A stretch of 64,000 bases of DNA from Bugulina stolonifera. Lineage: Eukaryota; Bryozoa; Gymnolaemata; Cheilostomatida; Bugulidae. The stretch is taken from positions 2,647,501 to 2,711,500 of the forward strand of contig OW285192.1 of assembly GCA_935421135.1 (NCBI GenBank), read 5' to 3'. The position numbers were made by a program, and so were the translations under genes. Below the pieces are notes generated by a model, which saw only the letters and a list, made by a program, of their open reading frames with translations, made no database searches and had not been told where the DNA came from. Numbering within the stretch: position 1 is the stretch's first letter; each line of letters starts with the position of its first letter. This document shows positions 47,831 through 61,332 of the stretch, in pieces.

Positions 47831-49288
47831 CCCAGACTGAGTTCCTAAAATACTTATGCTGACTACGCGGTTGAATTTATAATGTAATTCCCATATGAAG
47901 CCATCACAGTATCTGGATGTTCTTAAGCTACATTTCCTTTTTTTTACCCAGAAATTATTTCACTTGTACATTCGACTCGTTCATAATACATGTAATTATG
48001 AACTATGAATTATTCATAATATTAAATTATAGTTCAACATGTTTACTACACTTCACAATTGCTAACTATGCTATTCATGCCAATCTAGTTATGTTTATGT
48101 TACATAGAAAAACTAACCCTCTAGTTGGTAGTAATATTTGGTAGAATCTCACTGTTGGTAGTAATAGTAATAGTAGAGTCAGGCTTGCCAAGTTTGAAGT
48201 TACACTCATTCATCTGATAAATGATCTAGGCCCTACATAAAAATAGATTCGTTATTAAATTCAAATTGAAATTATTATAACTCCTATTGGTTTTCTTGCT
48301 TTGCTTCTTACTAAACAACTACTTTTACTCTACTCTACCAAGTTCCCTGATTCTGCAGGAGGCTTCATGATTTTCAATTCAAACTTTCGTACTCCACCCA
48401 AAGTGAACAGCCCCCACTCAAATACTGAATCTCCCTAATTTTCATCAGGTTATAATTAAAACTTGCTTACTGTTCATAACCAAGTTACTTTATTATTACT
48501 TCACTATCTTCACCAAACCCATCATAAGGGTAACCAGTTGTCTCTGCACATTTAATTTATTATTCAGATTCAGATTAATTTAAACGCTCCCTCCCCCATC
48601 TCCCCAGAAAGTTAAAAGCAGTAGAGCTCTTTACAAAGAACACAAATTGCTGAATGTCTTGGAGTAAAAACCTTAATTAGTTCAGGTATATTATATTGGA
48701 GATAAGACATCATCATGCTTAGTTCCCGAACGAGTAGGTTCAGCACCCAAAAGCCTCCAAGAAATCAGAGCCAAAATACTGATGAACCCACCAAAACTTT
48801 GTCAGACTAGACTTAATCATAGATTCTTCCTTCGGTCAGCAAAAGAATCAAATTACCTAAATTAAGCTAGCGATAAGGCAAATCTTCTAGGAGGGATTGA
48901 ATGAATATAAACATTAGTTGTATGTGTGGTGCACGCAGAGTTGTGATTGGCTAGCTGTACTACAATCACTCGAGCTGAATCGGACAGCATCTCATGTGGT
49001 AGCTACTTTACCAATCGAAATAGAAAATATTGATATGCGCCCTATTGTTAACCCACAATAAATTTGCTTCCTTCTTATCACAAGTTTGTTTAGCGCAACG
49101 AAAAAACCCACGTAACACTTCATTACAGTGATAGTATACAACAACCGGTGTGTTCATAGAAGGGAAGGTAGCATGCTTTGCTTGCTAAATGCCCTTCTGT
49201 GGCCCACAGTTGTTATATCTAATTTGGGTGCAATCGATTATACTTGGCAGATTGACATATCTTCTCATTTATGGATACAGTGTACCGG
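47831..49288. other. Intergenic stretch, nothing recognised
   Basis: AT-rich sequence with short open frames only. I looked on both strands for N-terminal CEP135 exons and found none. Confidence 0.45.
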
Positions 49289-49296
49289 GGCAGAAG

Positions 49297-49876
49297 CATA
49301 CCTGTCAACCTAGAGTGACAAAATATAGGGAGTCCCAACTTCCAAGTGCACAGGTGAAATTTGCAAGACCCTAAGTTCCAACTGTAGAAAATACATTTGG
49401 AGAGTTGGAACTGTGGGGGAGGGGGGGGGGGAAAGTATGGGTGCTAAACTTCACTGTTATCACAACACTAATCATTATCTTTTGACATAATCAGTAATAC
49501 ATGTAAATTAGATACCATGCTTGTACTTTTAGCAGCAACTCACTAAACTAAATCACAAAAAAGCTGAAAAAGAGACTGGTGGTGAAAACAATTTACTCAA
49601 ATATATTAGACTTATGTACACATGCACAATATAAGCTATGGAGTAGCTGATAACTCCAAAGCTGTATCAAAATACCAGATAGAGTCAAATGAGACTAAAC
49701 AGGGGTATTAATTTGATGCTATTTATTGGACAATCTTGGATATTGGATAATACAAAAATGAAAAATAGCTATCTGATGCCCTGAAATAGGGAGGATATAG
49801 GGATATAGGGAGCTGGTGGGAGTGAGAGTTTAAAATAGGGAGGGTCCCGCCCAAATCGAGATAGTTGACAGGTATG
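49297..49876. mobile_element. 580-bp MITE with 8-bp target duplication
   Basis: The ends CATACCTGTCAAC and its inverse GTTGACAGGTATG are flanked by perfect copies of GGCAGAAG (49289-49296 and 49877-49884). Subterminal blocks ATAGGGAG and TATAGGGAG occur near both ends. There is no coding capacity and a G run sits near 49425. An 8-bp duplication allows hAT, P or Mutator-like origin. The superfamily cannot be decided from this alone. Confidence 0.8.
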
Positions 49877-49884
49877 GGCAGAAG

Positions 49885-52800
49885 AACACTACCACTAGTC
49901 TTCCTATCTTTCTTCTACTGGATTAGCATGAACTTGGTTTAGCTCAGGAGTTATGTTCACGCTAATCATGGGTAGATGTGTAGGCAACTCCCAGCATTGC
50001 TGTTTTATAATCCCATGTACATGTACATGTGAATGGTTTCATTGCATTAATAATTCGAACAACTTGTATTGCTAGTAAACATTTAAGATACTCCCCTACC
50101 TACAGTAGCTAGTCGCTGTAGCTAATTTGCAACAGCTCTCTCTACTCTTAGATAGCTGTTGTACCATAGATACTGTCGATGTCTATATTATGTACTGATA
50201 CACAGACTATACACTGTTGTATCTACTGTCTGGGTGACTAGTGTTACCTATGTACATGCAGTACATGCATATTGATAGGGCCATTTATTTACTAAATTCT
50301 ATGTGGTTTCTTATGATATCCATCGAAGGCATCAGTACTAATATGGTGTAGTGCGGTGTATATACTGTAATAGAATTCCATAGTGTGTATTTAGTGTATA
50401 TTATTTTAAACAATGTATGATTAACTTAAGACATTCATAGCATCGTCTCCAGGGAATCTTTATCCTCTGTGCTTACCTACACACACCTGTAGTTTATCTA
50501 GTTGCTAACCAATGGTACTACACAGTTGTAACACTAGTAGTAGCTGGTATTCACCTTAGCCAAGTATTGATATCGCAGTACATACATGTACATTGTAGTT
50601 ATAATTTGCAGAAGCAGTATTTATATAGCAGAAAAGGTTGCTGTAGACCTGCTCATGTAAAATAGTTTGATTGGAACTTGAGCTAAACCTGTAATATTAC
50701 AAAGTTTTTGCAGCCAAACCCTTTGCCTTGCTCACAGTAAAAGGCTTGTGCACATATTATGCTGACTGGGGTATACACTGACTAACTGGGGTATACACTG
50801 ACTGACCAGGGTATACACTGACCGACCAGGCTATACACTGACTGACAAGCGTATACACTGACTGACCAGGGTATACACTGACTGACCAGGCTATACACTG
50901 ACTGACCAGGCTATACACTGACTGACCAGGCTACACACTGACTGACTGGGGTATACACTGACTGACTGGGGTATACACTGACTGACCAGGGTATACACTG
51001 ACTGACCAGGCTATACATTGACTGACCAGGCTACACACTGACTGACTGGGATGTTGTGTAATATGATGACATTGTAATCAAATTTAGTTAGATCAATATT
51101 ATAATTGAATGATCAAGTGTCTAACAGTGGACTGTGTTACTCTGTAGTGAAGCTACTTATCCTCTCTTCTATTCTTTCTTATGTTTAATTAATTATATCA
51201 ACATTTACTCAGCTATCTATGATTATGTACATTAATACATGTAAGTATTCCAGTAGATTATAATATTCCCAATAAAATAGGATTATTTAATATTATTATT
51301 ATGAAAAAATTATATTTTTCTTTTATTACCCTATACCTTATACAATGTACAGTATATTCTAATATTAATTATTTTAATGCAAAATCATTTCAGTGGCCGA
51401 CATGAACATGTAAATAAAATAATTAGCACGACAAGGGTCTTGCTTGCAATGGACCCACAAGCCAAATAAGAGAATATAATATAGTAATACATGTATTACA
51501 ATTTCATGGAGTGTTAGACTTACAATACTAGTATTATCTATCTGTTTATGTACATACATATATTTTAATTATATACATTTAATTTAATTAACCATTTTAT
51601 ATATCAATATAATACTGCTCTATATTTTTATTTAGTCCATGATGATGATACAAATACAGTATGAGAAAATATAGCCTTTGGTCTGGCTAGCTGCTGTTGG
51701 AAAACTAATGATGGAATTCTGGCTACACTTCAACATGTACATGTAAGTACATGTAAATATGTACATTTTCATATACACACACCTCTATCCAAATCTATCT
51801 CAGGGTATTACAGTGTATGTACATGTATATGGAACCCATTAGGTATAAATTTAGCCTGTGTACCTGCATCTGTGTTTAAACTACAAGTATATTGTATATG
51901 TGGCTACTTAAACATGTGCATGTACATGTATTTAGGCTACATGTAGGCTTACTATGTACTAGATACAACGGTAGTACATACCACTATATGGTTATTGCAA
52001 TGTCTTATAATTTATATTGTAAGTCATATCGGATATCCTAAAAGATTGTTTGTAATCTCTCATCCACGTATCAGATATCCACCCAATTGCACTCAGTGTC
52101 ACAATGTCTCAGTGTCTGTTGCCATGACGATGCATGTGTATTGTTTATACTCCACTCCATCACTTTTGTTGTATTGTATAATTACACTGCATACACTTCA
52201 AGGTATATCTACCGACCCTACCTACCCTCTTATTGGAAGCGTGCCCCTTGTTTCTCTATTTAGGTTGACATAAGGAATTAATAACAATGTTTGCAATTTT
52301 TATCCATAGATTTTCACTCCATATGCTTGTATAGTCGATAGTATGATAACAAATACGTGACAATAGAGCAATTGAACGCTAAATAACTAACAAACAATCA
52401 AGGGACGCTGTGTACATTGTTAAGGGAACTGACTGAAAGCTAATAATGTAACTATATATTCTATTTGTATACAGTTGTTACTATCAGTATTGTATAGGTA
52501 TCTCCTACTGCTGCCTTTCGTCTGATTACAGCGCTGCCAATAGCTCAAGGCTTTAAGCTGCGACTTAATGTAAGAATGTCTGAGGGCTTATAGCAGGTAA
52601 TAGCAGGTATATCCACGAGATAATACTGTATCAGTGTATTATATAGTCTAGTATTTATATTAAATCGGTGTGTTAGGACCTCGTGTGTTGTATTTGGTAA
52701 CTGTGGACTTATAACATATTATAAATAATTCGTAAACATATATCCATTATAATATCTTACTATGAAGTCGATCTAGTTGTAAGGTTGCACTCAATACCTG

Positions 52801-53599
52801 TGGCAGTGAGGTGAAGTAAACTGTACATATACACATGTTATACTTCCATTCATGTGCGGTAATACACTCTTATATATTCTGCTTGCCTACTGTGTTAGTA
52901 TTACAGCATTTATATTTACACTTATAATTAATATGTGTATGTACATTAGATATCTATACATAGGCTAATACTATCACATGTACATACTGTGCATCTTATC
53001 TTCTTCTTTTATCAATATTTTTACCCAGACTAAACCTACTACACCGTACCTAAAGGTGGACCTGGGAGATTAGGAATCGAATGAGTATTTTCTTTCTCTC
53101 TTGTCTTTAACAAATGTAACCCCATACTGCGGCTGCATTTGAGGTCTGTTGTAGAAGTGATTTGTATTCTTGTGATATATTATTCTAGTGAAGTCATGAC
53201 TCTTTTCTATTATTGATGAGTAGGCTGCTTTCCCAATACACTCTGAACTAGACTAACTACTCAATACTAGATACCATCTCCCACTAATCTAGTATTGACT
53301 CTCCAAATTATAAGACATGAATAGTTGGTCAAAGATGTTTGTGACTAATCTACCGTAATTTGCCGAGTCTTTACATTTTTTCTTTACTTATATGACTGTT
53401 ATTCCAAGTCTGTGTGGATCGCAAGCTTTCCTTGTTGGTCTGCTGGGCAGTGGGTCTACCACACAGGTACTACGTATACAATGTACAAATACAATGGCCA
53501 TTGCATTGCACTACCAATACATGTACTTGTGTACTGTAGCAACCAGATGGTGTAAATTCACATTGGTAGCCTCAGGATCATACCACTAGTGCTGTAAAG
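49885..53599. other. Intergenic stretch before the CEP135-like exons
   Basis: AT-rich, with scattered TACATG repeats and one minisatellite (50763-51045). Several donor- and acceptor-like words exist, but no open stretch resembles the conserved N-terminal CEP135 domain. Confidence 0.45.
50763..51045. repeat. 20-bp tandem array
   Basis: About 14 copies of GTATACACTGACTGACCAGG with GGG/CAGG variants. Confidence 0.95.
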
Positions 53600-56500
53600 T
53601 ATTGAGACGGATGATGGCACCACCGCCATTAGAGAGGGTTGATAGGCCATATGATGTCATAGCACTGGAGGCCCGTAATATTACCAATGAAAAGCGCTTA
53701 TCTCACGTAAACTCGCAGGTAATAATACATAATTACTGGCAGGTAATAATACATATATTCTCGTACACCTACTTGATAAACTTTATCAAAATCCCCTTGA
53801 ATTCAGTTTCAAGTGAAAAGATAAGTTTGTAGTAACATAGGCCTAATATTGCAAAGGTTACCAGTTAAGAATTATCCCACATTAAACATTATGTAGCTTG
53901 TGTGCTATCCAAAACTTGGGCTGAACTGCATGCATGTGGGCTAAATTTACTGTAAGTAAAGTTATGTCTGTCACTGTTTCCTGTATTAAGGCCATAGGAT
54001 TCAAACTTCATAAAGTCACGCCAATAATTTTATACAAGTTACAATGGGAGCGGACCCCACCTCACCTGCAAAAGAACCAAATGTCTTCCAGCACAAAGCC
54101 GTTGTTTGTGAGAGTTATGCCACCAGAAGTAAAAAAGAGGCCATATTGGGCCAATGTAACAAAGGATTGTATTGGTCAAATCCTTCTATCGGCAATTTGA
54201 TTGGTTCTATGGGCCCAATATTGCATCCATAGTGTTCCCCAACGCAACTCTCACAATAAACGACTCTGTTCCAGCATAATGGAAGATACCAATATGGAAG
54301 CTTATTTGGGTTATTTGGTTAGTCCAATAGTTGTGCTTCTAATATATTAGCATAGGTTTCGGCAAAATGGCCATCTGAGGGGAGGTGGTGAAGAACATTG
54401 ACATGTGGGCTACTTCTGACATCGTAAAACAGTACAGTGGTTTTCAAAAATATTAATGGCATACAAAATGTAACGTACATACATGTTTGTAAATGGTTCT
54501 GTGAATATATTGAAGCATTTTGTTTATGGGAAATCCATGAAGCTGACAATACTATCCCTTGAGGTAACTTAATGTACAGTGTATGTGATGGTGATGAGCT
54601 GTAAAGAACCTCGACTCAAGTTCATTCTCACCTTGGACTACTGGTATCAATGTTATAGAATGAATATCTGTCTAAACGAAACAGAGATTTGGAAGCTCAA
54701 CTTGAAACAACAATAGCCGCTGAATCAACATTGCGACGTCACGCTGCCAATGCTGACTTCGAGAAAGTGACTCTGTCAGAGAACCTGAAAGATGTAGACA
54801 GGATGGCCAAGAGACTACAGATCGACAAGGAGACTGTCATTCAGGTAGAATAGAGTTCTAGTAGAATTATCTGAATTATTAAATGTGGATCATGTACCTA
54901 ATCTTACTGGACGTATTCTAAGCCCTGTTCACACTTAGACATGGTGGCCCTGTTCACACCTAGACATGGTGGCCCTGTTCACACCTAGACATGGTGGCCC
55001 TGTTCACAACTAGACATGGTGGCCCTGTTCACACTTAGACATGGTGGCCCTGTTCACACCTAGACATGGTGGCCCTGTTCACAACTAGACATGGTGGCCC
55101 TGTTCACACCTAGACATGGTGGCCCTGTTCACAACTAGACATGGTAGCCCTGTTCACACTTAGACATGGTGGCCCTGTTCACACTTAGACATGGTGGCCC
55201 TCTTCACACTTAGACATCGTGGCCCTGTTCACACCTAGACATGGTGGCCCTGTTCACACCTAGACATGGTGGCCCTGTTCACACTTAGACATGGTGGCCC
55301 TGTTCACACCTAGACATGGTGGCCCTGTTCACAACTAGACATGGTGGCCCTGTTCACACCTAGACATGGTGGCCCTGTTCACAACTAGACATGGTGGCCC
55401 TGTTCTCACTTAGACATGGTAGCCCTGTTCACACTTAGACATGGTGGCCCTGTTCACACCTAGACATGGTGGCCCTGTTCACACCTAGACATTGTGGCCC
55501 TGTTCACACCTAGACATGGTGGCCTTGTTCACACTTAGACATGGTGGCCCTGTTCACACTTAGACATCGTGGCCCTGTTCACAACTAGACATGGTGGCCC
55601 TGTTCACACCTAGACATGGTGACAAGGTTCCTTCCTTGTTCTATACAAATAATAGAGGTTTCCAGACATTACGGTATACTTGTATTCATGACTACTAGAA
55701 AAGCATGCAATCAGCGCTATTACCAAGGAAGAGGTAGTTTCAGGTATTATTTTCTGAGCAGTGCATGTATGTTACGGTCGTATTGAAGACAAACTATCTA
55801 CTGTATACTTATTCCGTCTATGCTCTATGTATAACTATGTACTGATGGTCTGTTACAGGTAGCGGATAGAGAGCTGAGTGAAGCTAAGATAGAGTTGTCT
55901 AAATCCAGGCAGGAACTTGAGCATCAGGATTTGGAGTTGTCTCAACTTAGAGCTGAGGTTTCCCACCTAGTCCAGGACAACAAACAACTAACTAACAGTC
56001 TAACTTCTCAGACTAATGAAATGAGCGAGTTGGAATCACTCGTAGACAAACTTCAGGAAGACAAGCGGAAGTTGTCTGCTCGTGTGAATAAACTAATTAG
56101 TACAGGTATAATATAGACAAGTTGTGTATGTATATAATAGATGTACCTACTAGATGCTATTAAACTCAGTTAGTGACCATTCTATTATCTTAGAGATATC
56201 CCTACATATTGTGTCAATTTGGGGATGTGAGATATAGTCTGCTTGTGCCGAGTCGCTTTGCTGTGCTTAAAATGGTTAGATGCACAAGCATTGGTGTGAT
56301 TACTGACATGAACATTATGGTCTCTGTAATATTCCTTACGCAGAGAAAGAGTTAGTGACAGAGTTGGACAAGGTTCGGAGGAAGAAGGGAGGAGTTCGGG
56401 TAGACGCTAAGAGAGGTCGTTCCCCCAACAGGTTCGATCAGTTTATTAGGACCTTAGAGCAGGACAGAGACTACTGGAAGGGAGAGGTAGACACCCTGCA

Positions 56501-59500
56501 GCAGGTGCTCAAGTAGGTCAACCTGAGTATGATTTGAGTGGTGCTCTAACATAAGTTCACGGGGACTTTGGTGATGTCAAAGTATGGCTTGAGTACTTCA
56601 AGTAGGGCTTGAGTCAGCCTAAAGTGCTGAAATCTATGTTTTATGGTTATCAACTATTTCCTCTATTTGAAGCCGTTTTTGCTGGTCTTGAATTTCTTGA
56701 AATTAGCCTTTAGCCACCATTAGACTGCATAATATGTGTATATATGGTATGCTGTTCTCCAGGTATAGACTGTATACTATACGTATATATGGTATGCTCT
56801 TCTTCAGGTATAGACTGTATAATATACGTATATATGGTATGCTCTTCTCCAGGTATAGACTGTATAATATACGTATATATGGTATGCTCTTCTCCAGGTA
56901 TAGACTGTATACTATATGTATATATGGTATGCTCTTCTCCAGGTATAGACTGTATACTATACGTATATATGGTATGCTCTTCTCCAGGTATAGACTGTAT
57001 AATATACGTATATATGGTATGCTCTTCTCCAGGTATAGACTGTATACTATACGTATATATGGTATGCTCTTCTTCAGGTATAGACGGATTGGTGATTCAG
57101 GTCACAGCCCACTCAGGTCGTCCAGTAGAAATAGATCACGACCAAGGTCAAGGTCACAAAGTCCTGTCAAGACATCTTCAGCCGTAAGAGAGAGTCGAAT
57201 GGAGGCATCGTTGAGAGCCACTGAAGAGGAGAGAGATTACTACAAGAGAGAGTTTGAGCTGCAGGTAAGTTTAATTTTTTCCACACTATGCAATACCCGA
57301 TACGTGTATGGATGCAACACACTCTACAATACCCGATACATGTGTGGATACAACACGTCACGCCTGTAGTAGATGGTTGTGTTGTAACTTTGTATACTGT
57401 CTACCTAGAAATCACTGAGGACACGGCCACCCAGGAAGTTAAGTCCATCCGATAAACCAATGATAGGCAACTCTGAGCTACGTCGGGTAACAAGGGAGAG
57501 AGATGAGCTACAAACCCTATTGGATAAGTTTGAGCGACACATGGCCGAGGTTTGTATCAGTAAGATAGTTTGTGAGAAATACTTGCCGTTTGAATTAGCA
57601 TAAACTACAGAACCATGTATTAGCATGTCCATAACTAAATCAGAGTATGATATACATGTAGATGTGCATTATACATAAACATCTGTACAAAGCTAGTCAT
57701 TGAACTAACCGCTACAGTGCGTGTAACTACAATATATGAACCATCAGCAATAAACTGTTCTTGGTGTATCTTCTCATTTTAAATTTTGATTATTTTATAC
57801 ATTATATAAAATCGAAGCCTAAACAGAAATACCTGTGTAAAGTATCTGGTTATATGGCTATTGCTGTCTATGTGTGAATATTTACTGACCAATCACGGGG
57901 TACGATACAGATCCAGACGAATGTGAAGGTTCTGACGAGTGAGAGAGACAGACTGGCTGAACTGTATGAGGATTCTAAGGGGGAGCTACACAAGACCAGA
58001 CATGATCTCTTAAGGAAGACTCCCAATAAGACACCTACACTTGCAGCCACTCATGTACTCAAACGTATTGAAGAGGTCAGTGATAGCAGAGGCAGATCTG
58101 ATACTGTGTGGTGGAATAACGCTACTAGTACTCAGTACAATACTGCTACTATATCATACTACACATGTGGTGTAACAATACTGCCCCTACTACATTGTCA
58201 TACAATATGTGGTATAACAATACTACTCCTACTACATAGTACTATATGTGGTGTAGCAACACTATTCCTACTGCATACTATATGTGGTGTAGCAACACTA
58301 TCCCTACTGCATACTATATGTGGTGTAGCAACACTATTCCTACTGCATACTATATGTGGTGTAGCAACACTATTCCTACTGCATACTGTATGTGGTGTAG
58401 CAACACTATTCCTACTGCATACTGTATGTGGTGTAGCAACACTATTCCTACTGCATACTATATGTGGTGTAGCAACACTATTCCTACTGCATACTATATG
58501 TGGTGTAGCAACACTATTCCTACTGCATACTATATGTGGTGTAACAACACTATTCCTACTGCATACTATATGTGGTGTAGCAACACTATTCCTACTGCAT
58601 GCTATATGTGGTGTAGTAACACTACTCCTACTGCATACGATATGTGGTGTAGCAACACTATTCCTACTGCATGCGATATGTGGTGTAGTAACACTATTCC
58701 TACTGCATGCTATATGTGGTGTAGTAACACTATTCCTACTGCATGCTATATGTGGTGTAGCAACACTATTCCTACTGCATACTATATGTGGTGTAGCAAC
58801 ACTATTCCTACTGCATACTATATGTGGTGTAACAACACTATTCCTACTGCATACTATATGTGGTGTAGTAATACTATTCCTACTGCATACTATATGTGGT
58901 GTAGCAACACTATTCCTACTGCATGCTATATGTGGTGTAGTAACACTACTCCTACTGCATACGATATGTGGTGTAGCAACACTATTCCTACTGCATACGA
59001 TATGTGGTGTAGTAACACTATTCCTACTGCATGCTATATGTGGTGTAGCAACACTATTCCTACTGCATGCTATATGTGGTGTAGCAACACTATTCCTACT
59101 GCATGCTATATGTGGTGTAGTAACACTATTCCTACTGCATACTATATGTGGTGTAACAACACTATTCCTACTGCATACTATATGTGGTGTAGCAACACTA
59201 TTCCTACTGCATGCTATATGTGGTGTAGCAACACTATTCCTACTACATACTATATGTGGTGTAGCAACACTATTCCTACTGCATGCTATATGTGGTGTAG
59301 CAACACTATTCCTACTGCATACTATATGTGGTGTAGTAACACTATTCCTACTGCATACTATATGTGGTGTTGCAACACTATTCCTACTGCATACTATATG
59401 TGGTGTAGCAACACTATTCCTACTGCATACTATATGTGGTGTAGCAACACTATTCCTACTGCATACTATATGTGGTGTAGCAACACTATTCCTACTGCAT

Positions 59501-60530
59501 ACTATATGTGGTGTAGTAACACTATTCCTACTGCATACTATATGTGGTGTAGCAACACTATTCCTACTGCATGCTATATGTGGTGTAGTAACACTATCCC
59601 TACTGCATGCTATATGTGGTGTAGTAACACTATTCCTACTGCATACTATATGTGGTGTAGCAACACTATTCCTACTGCATGCTATATGTGGTGTAGTAAC
59701 ACTATTCCTACTGCATACTATATGTGGTGCGTTCACAGGAAAGAGATGAAGCTCTGGTAGATTTGAGACGCACCATAATAGAGAGAGATTCTCTGCGAGA
59801 ACGTCTAAAGATCTCTTCAGATAACCAAATCGCTGACAAGGCACATCTAGAGCAACAAGTTGAAGATCTCAATGGTAGACTGAGAATTTTACAGAATGAC
59901 AAGAATCAGTTAGACTTGCAGGTTTGTAGGTTCACTAACTACATAGCAACACATCGTATTCCGGTTATGCTAGCAGAAGTCTCACACGAGATCCACTCTG
60001 CTGTAGATATCTGGTCTAAGAACTCAGCTGGCTTCCGTAGAAGAAGAACTAAGGCTACAAACCAGTCGGTACAATGAAACAGTGGAGGAGTGTGAGCTAC
60101 ACAAGAATTCTATCAATAAACTCAGGTATGAATCAAACAGTCTAATATAATAACAAATATATACAGCTGATCCAATTAGTAATACTGATATTGTAGTCAT
60201 CCAATCAGATGCTGTATCTGAACGTGACTCCCGTGCTGTATTTTTATCAAAATAGTCAATACATGTATATTAATTGTATTTCTGAGTCTCGGTGAAAAGT
60301 TTTAGTAGCTTTCCTGAGCCAATCAAATTGTTGAGCACATGTGTACTCTCAGCCAATCAGATTGTCTGTACTATAGAATGTTAGCGGAGGAGAAGGACAG
60401 TTCTGTTACTGATTGCCAGAAGAGGATCCTGGCGAAGGAAGATGAGTTGGACAGGATATCTGGGAGATGCAGAGAGCTGGAGCACCGTCTCTCAACTTCT
60501 GATAAACAGTGTAATGAACTAAGACATGAG
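53600..60530 (+). CDS. CEP135: CEP135-like centriole protein (central exons)
   Basis: Ten exons join in phase: 53600-53718, 54659-54844, 55859-56105, 56344-56512, 57078-57264, 57409-57549, 57911-58075, 59739-59921, 60007-60125, 60377-60530 (about 556 codons). CEP135 is a long coiled-coil protein that links the centriole cartwheel to its microtubule wall. Its paralogue TSGA10 shares the C-terminal part. Diagnostic matches (recalled) are DVIALEARNITNEKRLSHVN, ADRELSEAKIEL, KRGRSPNRFDQFIRTLEQDR, RDELQTLLDKFERHMAE, IQTNVKVLTSERDRLAELYE, ERDSLRERLK and DKAHLEQQVEDLNGRL. An Arg/Ser-rich linker lies in exon five. The conserved N-terminal microtubule-binding region was not found upstream. The 3' exons lie past the window or beyond the inserted LTR element. 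Exon 1 start is uncertain: there is no ATG at the acceptor, and the first in-frame ATG is 53611. Confidence 0.85.
54925..55622. repeat. 25-bp tandem array in a CEP135-like intron
   Basis: About 28 copies of CCCTGTTCACACCTAGACAT plus GGTGG, with ACA-CTT and ACA-ACT variants. GC-richer than its surroundings. Confidence 0.95.
56752..57090 (+). repeat. 45-bp array that multiplies a splice acceptor
   Basis: Eight units. Each contains GCTCTTCTCCAGGTATAGAC, that is the pyrimidine tract, the AG and the first bases of exon five. The last unit is the real exon start at 57078. Seven decoy acceptors lie upstream at 45-bp steps from 56763. The reading frame is open from the first decoy into exon five. 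Confidence 0.9.
58240..59728. repeat. 36-bp tandem array filling a CEP135-like intron
   Basis: About 41 copies of GTGTAGCAACACTATTCCTA followed by CTGCATACTATATGTG. It fills nearly all of the intron 58076-59738 and ends about 10 bp before the acceptor. It is stop-free in three frames over about 1.5 kb, including the frame of the exon before it. Confidence 0.95.
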
Positions 60531-60827
60531 GTAATCTACTATTTACACATTTCACACCTTTTAAATACGCTTTGCTGTATATATACAGTATTGCTAAGGT
60601 GTGCTCCCAGGCATAACTCTGAGCTGCACTGATGAGGTGTTAAACACCGAAACAGTACACTGTATGCAGATTGAGTAACATGTAATACATACATACAATG
60701 TATATTTATAATGGTTTGGAGTGACTTGGTTAAGACCGAGAATTTACAATAAGAAGTTTTACCAACTTGGGGTTATCGTCACCTGCGTTTAGCTTTGACG
60801 TTCCAAATTTGCTATTACAATGTATAT

Positions 60828-61332
60828 ACTGCTAGTTACCATACAGTACCACTACTATTATATTCTACTAGTTACCAAGCAGCACCACTACCATTATATT
60901 CTACTAGTTGCCATACAGTACCACTACTATTATATTCTACCAGTTACCATACAGTACCACTACTATTATATTCTACTAGTTACCATACAGTACCACTACT
61001 ATATATATTCTACTAGTTACCATACAGTACCACTACTATTATATTCTACCAGTTACCATACAGTACCACTACTATTATATTCTATAGTTACCATACAGTA
61101 CCACTACCATTATATTCTACTAGTTGCCATACAGTACCACTACTATTATATTCTATAGTTACCAAGCAGCACCACTACTTTAATATTCTACTAGTTACCA
61201 TACAGTACCACTACTATATATATTCTACTAGTTACCATACAGTACCACTACTATATATATTCTACTAGTTACCATACAGTACCACTACTATTATATTCTA
61301 CCAGTTACCATACAGTACCACTACTATTATAT
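60828..61332. repeat. 36-bp tandem array interrupted by the LTR element
   Basis: About 14 copies of ACTAGTTACCATACAGTACC followed by ACTACTATTATATTCT. The gag-only LTR element is inserted in its last unit at 61333. Confidence 0.95.

Noticed and set aside
53392..53589. Possible first exon of the CEP135-like gene
   Set aside because: It has a donor-like word but its translation has no coiled-coil character and does not resemble the family.
58198..59844. 548-residue minus-strand frame and 504-residue plus-strand frame
   Set aside because: Both are shadows of the 36-bp intronic array, with no start context and no domain.
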